Source of the DNA: Saprospiraceae bacterium
Lineage (GTDB): Bacteria > Bacteroidota > Bacteroidia > Chitinophagales > Saprospiraceae
Reading direction: 5' to 3'
Length of the DNA stretch: 64,000 nucleotides
Assembly: GCA_016714985.1 (NCBI GenBank)
Contig: JADKBS010000028.1
Span: 62,001 to 126,000, forward strand
Shown here: positions 8,024-16,560 of the stretch, in pieces
Position numbering within the stretch: the stretch's first letter is position 1
Layout: every line of letters begins with the position of its first letter
Notes under the pieces: generated by a model
The model's database searches: none
The model's input: the letters and a program-made list of their open reading frames with translations, nothing else
Told to the model about the DNA's origin: nothing
Position numbers and translations under genes: made by a program

Positions 8024-8524
8024 ATGACAATTGACAAGACCAAACTGCTGCTGTTTGCCCTATTGATTTTCAGCTCGGTCGGTTGCGACCGGGTAACAAA
8101 GGGGCTGGCCAAGGAACACCTCCAAGGCTTGGGCGAACTTTCCTATTGGAACGACACCTTTCGTTTGGTGTATGTAGAAAACCCAGGCGCTGCCATGAGC
8201 TTTGGGGCAGATTGGCATCCCGACCTTAAGTTTTGGATACTTACCCTACTACCCACTACCGTCTTGCTATTGGTACTTGGTTTTGTTTTGAAAAACATCA
8301 GTAAATTGGGCTTTTCACACCTCATCGGGTTGGGCCTCATCGTGGCCGGTGGCATTGGCAACCTGCTCGACCGTTTCTTCAACAACAGCCTCGTGCCCGA
8401 TTTCATGAACCTCGGTATCAACAGCCTGCGCACGGGTATTTTCAATGTGGCAGACGTTTGTATCACCACTGGTATCATCATTACGCTCGTTTACTATAAG
8501 AGCATGGAGATGGCGACCGCTTAA
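8024..8524 (+). CDS. lspA: lipoprotein signal peptidase (signal peptidase II)
   Basis: 166 aa. It is an inner-membrane aspartyl protease that cuts prolipoprotein signal peptides before the lipidated cysteine. Four membrane segments lie at about 6-20, 68-88, 98-115 and 140-158. The conserved blocks are ENPGAAMSFG (52-61), GGIGNLLDRF (109-118) with catalytic D116, and GIFNVADVCI (138-147) with catalytic D144. The window contains several lipoproteins that would be its substrates (at 11437, 33483, 39484 and 61686). A perfect hairpin follows the stop. Confidence 0.95.
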   Translation: MTIDKTKLLLFALLIFSSVGCDRVTKGLAKEHLQGLGELSYWNDTFRLVYVENPGAAMSFGADWHPDLKFWILTLLPTTVLLLVLGFVLKNISKLGFSHLIGLGLIVAGGIGNLLDRFFNNSLVPDFMNLGINSLRTGIFNVADVCITTGIIITLVYYKSMEMATA

Positions 8525-8559
8525 TACAAAGTAAGGTTCTTTTAGCTTCTGCGAGCCAA

Positions 8560-8590
8560 GTCAGGCGGCAACTTGAAGTTGCCGCCTGAC
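8560..8590. terminator. perfect hairpin after lspA
   Basis: GTCAGGCGGCAACTT and its exact reverse complement (8560-8574, 8576-8590) are almost back to back. No U-run follows, so termination is uncertain. It may end the E2-lspA transcript. Confidence 0.55.
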
Positions 8591-8628
8591 CTTCAACCCT
8601 TCTAAACCGCTACCCTTTTTGAAATACA

Positions 8629-9714
8629 ATGATTGACCAACACATCCTCCGTCCCCACGCCGAACAGGTTTATGCCCATGAATTAAAGGCGCTCGCTGTT
8701 AATGACGACCGTCAGTGCCCGGAAAACTGGCTACTGTCGCCATGGGCGGTCGTGACCTATTTACTGGGGGGCAAGCTGCCCGATGGAACGGAAATAGAAC
8801 CAAAATACTTTGGCCAGCGCCGCCTCATAGAAATAGCAGTAGCCACGTTGGTCACTGACCGGGCATTGATGCTTATCGGCATACCGGGCACGGCAAAAAC
8901 CTGGGTGGCCGAGCACCTTGCAGCCGCTATCTCAGGGAATAGCACCCGACTGGTACAGGGCACTGCTGGCATGAGCGAGGAAGCCTTGCGCTATGGCTGG
9001 AACTATGCCCGACTTTTGGCCGAAGGCCCATCGGAAAATGCCCTTGTGCCCAGCCCCATTATGAACTCCATGCGGGAGGGTAAAATCGCCCGTATCGAAG
9101 AACTTACCCGTATGCCCTCTGATGTTCAGGACACGCTCATCACTTTGCTTTCCGAAAAAACGCTGCCAGTGCCCGAACTGAACACGGAAGTGCAGGCTCG
9201 CCGGGGCTTCAATGTCATTGCCACTGCCAATGACCGTGACCGGGGCATCAATGAACTATCCAGCGCCCTTCGCCGCCGCTTCAACACAGTGGTACTGCCA
9301 CTGCCAGCCAGCCTCTCAGAAGAGGTGAATATCGTGAAAAACCGGGTGGAAAAGATTGGGCAATCGCTTGAGCTGCCGCCCAGCGCTGCACCTGTTAAGG
9401 AGATAGAGCGATTGGTGACCATTTTCCGGGAATTGCGAAGCGGCAAAACCGAAGACGGACGCACCAAACTGAAATCGCCCGCTGCTACCTTGAGCACTGC
9501 GGAGGCCATCTCGGTCATACACAGCGGTCAGGCGTTGGCCGTGCATTTCGGAGATGGCATATTAAGGGCGCATGACCTCGCCGCAGGCATCACTGGAGCC
9601 ATCGTAAAGGATCCAGTACAGGACAAAAACATCTGGTTGGAATACCTAGAAACCGTGGTAAAGGAGCGGAAGGATTGGGCGGATATTTATCGGGCCTGCA
9701 AGGAATTGGTTTGA
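8629..9714 (+). CDS. MoxR-like AAA+ ATPase
   Basis: 361 aa. The Walker A motif GIPGTAKT is at residues 84-91, the Walker B-like segment KIARIEELTRMP near 145-156, a sensor-1 pattern FNVIATANDRDRG near 190-202 and ALRRRF with the arginine finger near 209-214. This is the MoxR/AAA_5 group, which usually acts as a chaperone that inserts metals or remodels complexes together with a von Willebrand (VWA) protein. Here no VWA or partner gene is adjacent: the next gene is on the opposite strand five bases after the stop. Role unknown. The ATPase assignment is firm. Confidence 0.85.
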   Translation: MIDQHILRPHAEQVYAHELKALAVNDDRQCPENWLLSPWAVVTYLLGGKLPDGTEIEPKYFGQRRLIEIAVATLVTDRALMLIGIPGTAKTWVAEHLAAAISGNSTRLVQGTAGMSEEALRYGWNYARLLAEGPSENALVPSPIMNSMREGKIARIEELTRMPSDVQDTLITLLSEKTLPVPELNTEVQARRGFNVIATANDRDRGINELSSALRRRFNTVVLPLPASLSEEVNIVKNRVEKIGQSLELPPSAAPVKEIERLVTIFRELRSGKTEDGRTKLKSPAATLSTAEAISVIHSGQALAVHFGDGILRAHDLAAGITGAIVKDPVQDKNIWLEYLETVVKERKDWADIYRACKELV

Positions 9715-9719
9715 CATCT

Positions 9720-10142
9720 CTATCCAACCACTGCAATACACTTTAACTCAATCGCAATCGGCGTGGGCAATGAGTCAATGCCCACCGTGGTACGGCAGGG
9801 CTGGTTATCCTTGAAATACTCGGCGTAAATACGGTTGTAGGTATGAAAGTCCCGCTGCATATTGGTGAGGAAAACAGTAACATCCACAAGTGAGTCCCAT
9901 GTGGCACCACTGGCCTCCAACACAGCCCGCACATTTTTGAACACGGAATGGCACTGCGCCTCAAAGTTGAACTCGGTGAAGTTGCCAGCGGCACTGCGCT
10001 GTAGGCCAGGTATGCCGTCCGTCTCAGGGTCACGTGGCCCAATGCCGGATAGGAAGAGGAGGTTGCCCACCCGCCGGGCGTGTGGATAGAGGCCGACGGG
10101 TTTTGGGGCGTTGTGGGCGGTTATTTTTTCGGATTGATTCAT
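9720..10142 (-). CDS. RidA-family deaminase, 2-aminomuconate deaminase-like
   Basis: 140 aa with the RidA/YjgF fold. GNLLFLSGIGPRDPETDGIPG (approximately residues 26-46) is the pattern of the branch that deaminates 2-aminomuconate in kynurenine breakdown. The C-terminal block has CRTTVGIDSLP and IAIELKCIAV with the arginine and glutamate that hold the substrate carboxylate and water. The general family is certain; the 2-aminomuconate role is an inference. It is strengthened by an aminocarboxymuconate semialdehyde decarboxylase gene at 56291-57298. It is followed by a Gfo/Idh gene on the same strand upstream, with a word hairpin in the spacer. Confidence 0.75.
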   Translation of the reverse strand: MNQSEKITAHNAPKPVGLYPHARRVGNLLFLSGIGPRDPETDGIPGLQRSAAGNFTEFNFEAQCHSVFKNVRAVLEASGATWDSLVDVTVFLTNMQRDFHTYNRIYAEYFKDNQPCRTTVGIDSLPTPIAIELKCIAVVG

Positions 10143-10228
10143 TGTTTCATGGCTCTATTGTTTCATGGCTTCATTGTTCCATAGCTTCGCAACCGTGAAA
10201 CCATAAAACAATAGAGCCATGAAACCAT
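10141..10228. repeat. intergenic word hairpin, TTTCATGGC family
   Basis: Left units TGTTTCATGGCTCTAT (10143-10158 and on to 10168) pair with ATAGAGCCATGAAACC (10211-10226) and the adjoining bases from 10193. The hairpin spans the whole spacer from the RidA start to the stop of the upstream Gfo/Idh gene. Confidence 0.85.
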
Positions 10229-11379
10229 TACATACCCACCCACTTCGCCTTGCTCTTCCCGCTGGCAATCACCTTTTCGATGAACTTCATGCCACGAACG
10301 CCGTCCTGAACGGTAGGGAAGTCTTGGTAAACTGGGTCAACCTGCTTGCCCTCCAGCCTTGCCCGAAGGCAGATGGCGAAGTTGCGGTAGATATTGGCGA
10401 AGGCCTCCAAATAGCCTTCTGGATGGCCGCCTGGGATTCGGGTATGCGCAGTGGCTTCCGGGTAGAGCTTTCCGACGCCCGTGCGCAGGATTTCAACCGG
10501 TCTGTCCAACCACTTGACAATCAGCGTATTGGGTTCCATCTGAAACCATTGCAGACCTGCCTTGGTGCCATAGATTCGGATGTTCAGGTTGTTCTCCTCG
10601 CCTGCCGATATTTGGCTGGCATGAAGGACGCCCTTTGCACCTTTTTCGAAATGGAGCAACACGTTGCCATCGTCATCGAGGAGTCGGCCCGGCACGAAAG
10701 TGCTAATGTCGGCGCACATCTCCGTTATTTTCAGGCCGGTGATGTACTCAGCTAGGTTCTCGGCGTGGGTGCCAATATCTCCCATTGCGCCAGCGATGCC
10801 CGACCGTGTAGGATCCGTGCGCCATTCAGCTTGTTTGTAACCAGTGTCTTCCACTTTATTGGTTAGCCATCCCTGTGGGTATTCGACCACAATTTTTCGG
10901 ATGTCGCCGATGTCGCCGTTCTTCACCATCGCACGGGCTTGCTTTACCATCGGGTAGCCCGTGTAGTTGTGGGTGAGGGCGAAGAGTAGGCCCGTATCTT
11001 CCACCAATTTTTGCAATGCCAGCGCCTCCTTCATGTTGAAACAAAGCGGCTTGTCGCATACGACATGGAAGCCATTTTCCAAAGCCATTTTAGCAGGTGG
11101 AAAGTGCATGTGGTTGGGCGTCACGATGGCCACGAAGTCCATGCGCTTGCTTTCAGGAAGGCGTTTTTCCTTCTGAATCATCTCCTTGTAGGATCCATAG
11201 ACCCGCTTGGGGTCAATGCAGAGGTCTTCGCCGGAGAGGCGTGACTTCTCAGGGTCAGAGCTGAACGCCCCACAAACGAGTTCAATCTCACCGTCTAATG
11301 CTGCGGCCATCCGGTGTACGGCCCCAATGAAGGCACCCCGGCCACCGCCGACCACTCCCATGCGAATTTTACGTTTCAT
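10228..11379 (-). CDS. Gfo/Idh/MocA family oxidoreductase
   Basis: 383 aa. The N-terminal Rossmann domain begins with MGVVGGGRGAFIGAVH (7-22 region) for NAD(P) binding. THNYTGYPMVKQAR and the motif VCDKPL (about 117-122, in place of the usual EKP) mark the family. The C-terminal alpha/beta domain follows from about residue 140. These enzymes oxidise or reduce sugars and inositols. The DUF1080 (3-keto-disaccharide hydrolase) lipoprotein lies immediately upstream on the same strand, a frequent partner in 3-keto-sugar metabolism, so a role on keto-glycosides is plausible (inference). The exact substrate cannot be read from sequence. Confidence 0.88.
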   Translation of the reverse strand: MKRKIRMGVVGGGRGAFIGAVHRMAAALDGEIELVCGAFSSDPEKSRLSGEDLCIDPKRVYGSYKEMIQKEKRLPESKRMDFVAIVTPNHMHFPPAKMALENGFHVVCDKPLCFNMKEALALQKLVEDTGLLFALTHNYTGYPMVKQARAMVKNGDIGDIRKIVVEYPQGWLTNKVEDTGYKQAEWRTDPTRSGIAGAMGDIGTHAENLAEYITGLKITEMCADISTFVPGRLLDDDGNVLLHFEKGAKGVLHASQISAGEENNLNIRIYGTKAGLQWFQMEPNTLIVKWLDRPVEILRTGVGKLYPEATAHTRIPGGHPEGYLEAFANIYRNFAICLRARLEGKQVDPVYQDFPTVQDGVRGMKFIEKVIASGKSKAKWVGM

Positions 11380-11436
11380 TGCTGTGGTGATTTGTTATTT
11401 GTGATTCGTGCTTGGGAGCGACTCAAGAGTTACGAA

Positions 11437-12219
11437 TTACATCTTTCTTATTTTAACATTCTTGAACCGAACCTCGTGGCCGTGGTCTTGCAAGCCGATA
11501 TGCCCCATTTTGGTGAGGCCATACTGGGGGTAGTCCTTGAACTTCGACTTGGCCAATTGCGCCTTCCATTTCTCGGAGCCAACCTCGTACTCAAGGCATT
11601 TTTGGCCATTGAGCCAATGTTCCACTTTGCCATTGCTGTGGACGATTTTGGCAGTATTCCATTCACCAATGGGTTTCATGTAAAGGCCCGCACTGGATTC
11701 CATGTCGTAGTTGTCGCCCGTACGGTGGGTATCCATGTTGAATTTAGGGTCATTCTTCGTCATTTCCGCCCAAGTCTCGTTGTCAATGAGTTGGTACTCA
11801 GGGGCGTTGTGCCAAATAGCGCTGTCTTTTTCCTCCAATACAAAGTAAAAAATACCGCTGTTGGCCGAGTCGGAAAGCATGAAGTCAAGGGATAGTTCGA
11901 AGTAGCCGTATTTTTCAGCAGTGATGATGTCACCGCCAAAGTCTTCCGGCTTTTGCTTTGGCGTAGCAGCTATGACCAGTTCGCCGTTTTGCACTGACCA
12001 GCCGCTCTTGGGCAGGTCGGTTCGGTTGTAGCCCCGCCAGCCATTAAGCGTCATACCATCGAAAAGGAGCTGCCACCCCCCAGCGCTTTCCTCGGCGGTA
12101 AGGGAGTTTTCAGGTGAAATAGCTGGTATATCGGTGGCTGCTGGCTCGGAGGGGGAATTGTTCTGGCACGAAGCAATTGCGAATGCCGTGATGAGCAGGG
12201 TGTAAAATTGTTTTTTCAT
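11437..12219 (-). CDS. DUF1080 (3-keto-disaccharide hydrolase type) lipoprotein
   Basis: 260 aa from the ATG at 12219; a longer frame to 12291 would place 24 residues before a good signal peptide and is rejected. The signal ends in a lipobox, IASC, at about residues 14-17, so the protein is a lipoprotein. The rest is one DUF1080/LamG-like beta-sandwich: GWQLLFDGMTLNGWRGY near 46-62, EYQLIDNETWAEM, HRTGDNYDM and GHIGLQDHGHEVRFKNVKI at the C-terminus. Related proteins cut 3-keto-glycosides. The neighbouring Gfo/Idh gene suits that chemistry. A short hairpin with GTGATTCGT words lies after the stop. Confidence 0.88.
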   Translation of the reverse strand: MKKQFYTLLITAFAIASCQNNSPSEPAATDIPAISPENSLTAEESAGGWQLLFDGMTLNGWRGYNRTDLPKSGWSVQNGELVIAATPKQKPEDFGGDIITAEKYGYFELSLDFMLSDSANSGIFYFVLEEKDSAIWHNAPEYQLIDNETWAEMTKNDPKFNMDTHRTGDNYDMESSAGLYMKPIGEWNTAKIVHSNGKVEHWLNGQKCLEYEVGSEKWKAQLAKSKFKDYPQYGLTKMGHIGLQDHGHEVRFKNVKIRKM

Positions 12220-12321
12220 GCTGTCCAGTTTTGTTTTGATTGAAACTGGGGCAAGATAGGGAAATTCCGAATGGTGTTCAAAACATAACAAACTACTTTT
12301 TTTAAAGCATTGATAATCAAT

Positions 12322-12388
12322 GGTCGTAAAGCAAAAAGAGCCTCCAGCCTAAACTACTGGAAGCTCTTTTTTTCATTTTTTTACGACC
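12322..12388 (-). terminator. rho-independent terminator after the phosphoesterase gene
   Basis: On the minus strand GAGCTTCCAG and CTGGAGGCTC pair and are followed by TTTTTGC. An outer arm GGTCGTAAA (12322-12330) is the exact reverse complement of TTTACGACC (12380-12388), which includes the end of the gene. Confidence 0.8.
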
Positions 12389-13995
12389 CTAAATCTTCGC
12401 AAGACCTTCTTATCCCCTTTCACGATGGCCAAGTACCTGCCTGGTGGCAAGTGGTTCATTTTAACGGCCTTTAGATATTCCCTAGGGGTTTGGTTGTTGA
12501 GTTCCAGACGAGTCACCTCTTGCAGCTTTGGGTTGATGATTCGGATGACCACATTGCTGGTTTCTTCGAGGTTGTACTTGATTTGGGCCTCTCCTGTACC
12601 TGGGTCAATGACAACAAGCGGACAGGAATCCCAATTTGCGGCTTCATCCTCTACGGCAGGCACCTCCGATGGATGGTACTTCGTTGCGGACTGCTCGCCA
12701 CCCCTTGCTGCCATCATGCCATCATCGTAAGCTGGTATGGCTGGTGCCTTGGCGGCAATGGTAATTACATCGCCCGTGGGAGGGCTCCAAATGCGCAGGC
12801 CAATCGGGGCTTTGAAAATGTTCTTTGGGTCAATATTGGCTACCCGGCCAGCCCCATCGGTCTGGATGGTGCGGATTTCTATTTTCTCCTTATCTATGAA
12901 AATCCAGTTGAACTGGTTGAAGCTGCCACTGGCACGAGTCCACGACTTGTCGTCGTCGTTGCTGCGCAAAGGGGCACCCCAGCAGCCCTCGCCGATATAA
13001 ACCGTGCCGTTCTCGTTGTCTCGGACGAAGCCTTCGTCACTGCCCGGACCATTGTCCGCCCGGATGGGATAGGTGCTTTTGACCACGTGGGCGTCGCATT
13101 CCACCATCATTTGAACATTGTACTTCAAGAACAGCGGTGCCCAGTTCGTCACTTGGTCGTTCTTTTCCGACTTGCGGGCCGTGTGCGGTCGCATAGGGTG
13201 GTGGTATTGGCCAATGCGCCAGTGGTACTTCGAACCATAAGCCCGCAGGTCGTTTTCGAGCCAGTCACGCTGGTCGCCACCAACTGGTATCAATGTATTT
13301 AGGGTATAAATGCGCACGAGGTCGCCACCGAGTGTGGTTGCGTAGTAGCCACCTATTGCTTGCATGTCGAAGAGGTCAATGAGTGTCTTGTTGCTGTACT
13401 CGTGGTTGCCACGGGTGACGATGATGGGCGTCACCCGGCCATCTTCGGCGATACTGAGTTGCCAGTCATCAAACCATTCTTTCCATTCGTTGGGGTAATC
13501 GTTTTCGGTAAAGTCGCCACCGAACATGACACAGTGCGGGCGCAACTTGGCCACGAGGATATTGGCATCTTGTCGGGCGTCCCGATGGTTGCGTGAGTCG
13601 CCCCCAGCGATGATGGATAGGCGGCGGTCGGGACTATTGGGAGCCGACGTGAAAAAAAAGCGTTGGCTCGTCCCTTCGCTGTCTTTTATCAGAAAAAAAT
13701 AGGTCGTGTTGGGGTGAAGGTTCTCCAAGCGCACGAAATGGTTGTTCATTTCCTCTGCCAATTGGGTGCGGTCGGGTTGTTTGCTGAGGGTATAATCGTC
13801 GGCGCTCTTTCCATGGTCGTTCACGTCGAAGAGCAGGACGGGTTCGCTACCAGAAACTTGGTTCCAAGCAATGGTGGCCGAGGTGGAGGCATTGCCCTGC
13901 CAGACGACCCGTATTTTATCCACCCGCCCAAAAGCGGCGATGGCCAAAAGGTTCAGCAGCAGCGTTTGAAGTATGACGGATTGTTTACGCAACAT
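12373..13995 (-). CDS. secreted calcineurin-like metallophosphoesterase (purple acid phosphatase type)
   Basis: 540 aa. A signal peptide (about 1-24) is followed by an N-terminal Fn3-like domain of purple acid phosphatases (about 26-115, with ATIAWNQVSG). The metallophosphoesterase domain (about 125-355) has the metal-binding blocks IIAGGDSRNHRD, CVMFGGDFTEND, TRGNHEYSN, GQYHHPM and VECDAHVV. The last 80 residues (NVVIRIINPKLQEVTRLEL to RRFRVVKK) resemble a type IX secretion C-terminal sorting domain ending in basic residues (inference). It probably releases phosphate from organic esters outside the cell. The gene stands upstream of the DUF1080 lipoprotein but a terminator separates them. Confidence 0.85.
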   Translation of the reverse strand: MLRKQSVILQTLLLNLLAIAAFGRVDKIRVVWQGNASTSATIAWNQVSGSEPVLLFDVNDHGKSADDYTLSKQPDRTQLAEEMNNHFVRLENLHPNTTYFFLIKDSEGTSQRFFFTSAPNSPDRRLSIIAGGDSRNHRDARQDANILVAKLRPHCVMFGGDFTENDYPNEWKEWFDDWQLSIAEDGRVTPIIVTRGNHEYSNKTLIDLFDMQAIGGYYATTLGGDLVRIYTLNTLIPVGGDQRDWLENDLRAYGSKYHWRIGQYHHPMRPHTARKSEKNDQVTNWAPLFLKYNVQMMVECDAHVVKSTYPIRADNGPGSDEGFVRDNENGTVYIGEGCWGAPLRSNDDDKSWTRASGSFNQFNWIFIDKEKIEIRTIQTDGAGRVANIDPKNIFKAPIGLRIWSPPTGDVITIAAKAPAIPAYDDGMMAARGGEQSATKYHPSEVPAVEDEAANWDSCPLVVIDPGTGEAQIKYNLEETSNVVIRIINPKLQEVTRLELNNQTPREYLKAVKMNHLPPGRYLAIVKGDKKVLRRFRVVKK

Positions 13996-14281
13996 TCAAT
14001 TTCTGTTTAGTGCTGGGATGGTGGGGCTTTACTTTAATTAAATGGAGACGGCCAATGAAACGGTTTGCCACAGCGGAAATTGTTAAATAAGTCTTCAAAT
14101 TCTGTGCTCACCAACCCTATTGTACCATCGCAAAAGGTTTTTTCCAAAGGGTTTTGTCTTAACTTCGCCCCGCTTATCCACGAAGGTAAGCCTTTTTTAA
14201 AAACCTGTTTACGGGCAAATGGTTGCGCGGGGTTCATTCTTGTCCACCGTCTGCCGTAGTCCGTCCATCGTCCACCGTTTT

Positions 14282-15571
14282 ATGACAAAGGATACCGCCA
14301 TTTTCGACCTGATTGACCGGGAACTGGAGCGCCAGCGCCACGGCATCGAACTCATCGCCTCCGAGAACTTCACCAGCGCCGAGGTCATCCGTGCCATGGG
14401 CAGCTGCCTGACTAATAAATATGCCGAAGGCTACCCCGGCAAGCGCTACTACGGCGGCTGTGAGGTGGTGGACGAAGTGGAAAACCTTGCCATTGACCGC
14501 TTGAAGGAACTCTTCGGCGCAGAGTACGCCAATGTGCAGCCACATGCTGGTGCGCAGGCCAATGCGGCGGTTTTCCTAGCCTGCCTCAATCCCGGCGACA
14601 AGATATTGGGCCTCAACCTCGCCCACGGTGGCCACCTCTCGCACGGCTCGCCCGTCAATTATTCTGGCAAAGTTTACAACCCTGTTTTCTACGGGGTTGA
14701 AGAAGCTACCGGCCTCGTGGACATGGACAAGGTGGAAGCCCAGGCCATTGCGGAGCAACCAAAGCTCATCGTCTGCGGCGCCTCGGCTTACAGCCGCGAC
14801 TGGGACTACAAGCGTTTCCGTGAAATCGCCGACAAGGTGGGCGCATTGCTGCTCGCCGATATCGCACACCCCGCCGGCCTCATCGCTGCCGGGCTACTCA
14901 ACGACCCGATGGAGCATTGCCATATCGTGACCTCCACCACGCACAAGACGCTGCGTGGCCCACGGGGCGGCATCATCATGCTCGGCAAGAACTTCGACAA
15001 CCCCTGGGGCCGCACCCAGAAGAACGGAACCATGATAAAAATGGGCACCATATTAAATAGTGGTGTATTCCCCGGTATGCAGGGCGGGCCATTGGAGCAC
15101 GTCATCGCTGCGAAAGCCGTGGCCTTTGGCGAGGCGCTGCAACCAGAGTTCAAGGTGTATGGCGCACAAGTGAAAAGCAATGCCCAGGCAATGGCTGCCG
15201 CCTTCGTTGAAAAAGGCTACAAAATCATCTCAGGCGGTACCGATAACCACCTGATGCTGATTGACCTGCGGTCAAAAGGCGTGACGGGCAAGCAGGCCGA
15301 GGAGGCCCTCGTGCGGGCCGACATCACCGTGAACAAGAACATGGTTCCTTTCGATACGGCTTCGCCAATGGTCACTTCCGGCATCCGCATCGGCACGGCG
15401 GCCATGACCACTCGTGGCTTCGTGGAGGCCGACTTCCGCCGCACGGTGGAGTGGATTGACGCACTGGTGATGGACGTGGAAAACGAGGAATTGATTCGGG
15501 AGACGAGAAAGGAGGTGAACCGGTTTATGGCGGGGTTCCCGTTGTATGAGGGGACTGCTGTAGGGGTTTGA
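14282..15571 (+). CDS. glyA: serine hydroxymethyltransferase
   Basis: 429 aa. It interconverts serine and glycine and loads tetrahydrofolate with a one-carbon unit, using pyridoxal phosphate. Start at the ATG 14282 (MTKDTAIFDLIDREL); an upstream in-frame ATG at 14219 reads through a repeat of CGTCCACCGT-like words and is rejected. Seen: IELIASENFTS (22-32), YYGGCEVVDEVE (56-67), the PLP-lysine motif VTSTTHKTLRGPRGG with K222, and FVEADFRRTVEWI near the end. Full length. The next housekeeping gene in the same direction is scpA, with an A+T-rich gene inserted between. Confidence 0.97.
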   Translation: MTKDTAIFDLIDRELERQRHGIELIASENFTSAEVIRAMGSCLTNKYAEGYPGKRYYGGCEVVDEVENLAIDRLKELFGAEYANVQPHAGAQANAAVFLACLNPGDKILGLNLAHGGHLSHGSPVNYSGKVYNPVFYGVEEATGLVDMDKVEAQAIAEQPKLIVCGASAYSRDWDYKRFREIADKVGALLLADIAHPAGLIAAGLLNDPMEHCHIVTSTTHKTLRGPRGGIIMLGKNFDNPWGRTQKNGTMIKMGTILNSGVFPGMQGGPLEHVIAAKAVAFGEALQPEFKVYGAQVKSNAQAMAAAFVEKGYKIISGGTDNHLMLIDLRSKGVTGKQAEEALVRADITVNKNMVPFDTASPMVTSGIRIGTAAMTTRGFVEADFRRTVEWIDALVMDVENEELIRETRKEVNRFMAGFPLYEGTAVGV

Positions 15572-15573
15572 AG

Positions 15574-16554
15574 GTTGGCAGTTTGACAGTGGGCAGTCAG
15601 TTCGACAGTTGTTTAGTCTATGTTGTATAAAATAGGCACATTAGAAAATTATCACAAATGAAATTCGGAAAAACCATTAAAATATTCCTGATTGATGGCG
15701 ACCCCAACGGTAGAATGACTTGCGAGCTATCAAACTGGACAGGAAAAGCTTACAAGATTCCAAGAATCAAGATTAGGGAATGTAGCGATAGGGGAGACTT
15801 GGCAAATACTGGCGTTTACCTACTTCTTGGGAAAGATGAAGAAGGAATTGAACAAGTGTATATTGGTGAAGCAGAAAATATACTTACTCGACTTTCTCAA
15901 CATTTAAATCAAAAGGATTTTTGGAACGAGGCTATTGTTTTTGTAAGTAAGGACGATAACCTAAACAAAGCTCATATTAAATACTTGGAAAATAGGCTTT
16001 TTGAAATTGCCACTTCTGTGAAAAGGTATAAAATTGAAAATACTGTAACTCCGACACAATCTTCGATTTCAGAATCAGACAAGTCGGAGATGGAGGTTTT
16101 AGAAAATATAAAAATTTTAGTGAATGCCTTGGGGCATAAGTTGTTTGAAGGTAAACGTGAAAACCAAAACAAGGAAACTAAGCCAACAGCAGAATTTACA
16201 TTGACAAATCCAAGGGAGAACTCAAACGCAATTGGCGTTCCTACTTCTGAAGGGTTTGTAGTTTTTAAAGGCTCTATTTTATCAACAACGACAACCCCTA
16301 AAATACCTGGAGGGCTGTCAAAAGTAAGAGAGGAGTTAATCAGAACTGGCAAAGTAGTTTTAGAGAATGGGAATTATGTCTTGGTTGAAGACCATGTTTT
16401 TAATAGCCCTTCCCAAGCAGCAGGGGTTATTTTGGGTAAGTCTGCAAATGGATTAACAGAGTGGAGAATTAATTCAGGGATTAATTTGAAGGATTACGAA
16501 GCAAAATAGTCTTTTCAGCCCCGACTGCCAACTGCCCCCTGTCAAACTGCCAAC
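15574..16554. repeat. word hairpin split by an inserted gene (arms 15574-15600 and 16525-16554)
   Basis: The left arm begins GTTGGCAGTTTGACAGT and the right arm ends CTGTCAAACTGCCAAC. They are reverse complements at 23 of the first 24 positions, yet 924 bases apart with a whole gene between them. The left side continues into the 27-base block shared with 371-397. This is the glyA-scpA spacer hairpin with a gene in its loop. Confidence 0.75.
15658..16509 (+). CDS. GIY-YIG nuclease-like protein with DUF4357 domain
   Basis: 283 aa. The N-terminal half carries the GIY-YIG signature as GVYLLLG (52-58) and VYIGEAENI (67-75), and the conserved glutamate in AHIKYLENRLFEIA (E111). A low-complexity linker follows. 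The C-terminus (about 235-275) matches DUF4357, with NSPSQAAGVILGKSANGLTEW. Proteins of this layout are found in many bacterial genomes near mobile DNA or defence genes; the nuclease substrate is unknown. The gene is visibly richer in A and T than its neighbours and lies between the two arms of a spacer hairpin, both signs of transfer. Start at ATG 15658, preceded by an A+T-rich stretch. Confidence 0.78.
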   Translation: MKFGKTIKIFLIDGDPNGRMTCELSNWTGKAYKIPRIKIRECSDRGDLANTGVYLLLGKDEEGIEQVYIGEAENILTRLSQHLNQKDFWNEAIVFVSKDDNLNKAHIKYLENRLFEIATSVKRYKIENTVTPTQSSISESDKSEMEVLENIKILVNALGHKLFEGKRENQNKETKPTAEFTLTNPRENSNAIGVPTSEGFVVFKGSILSTTTTPKIPGGLSKVREELIRTGKVVLENGNYVLVEDHVFNSPSQAAGVILGKSANGLTEWRINSGINLKDYEAK

Positions 16555-16560
16555 TTAAAA

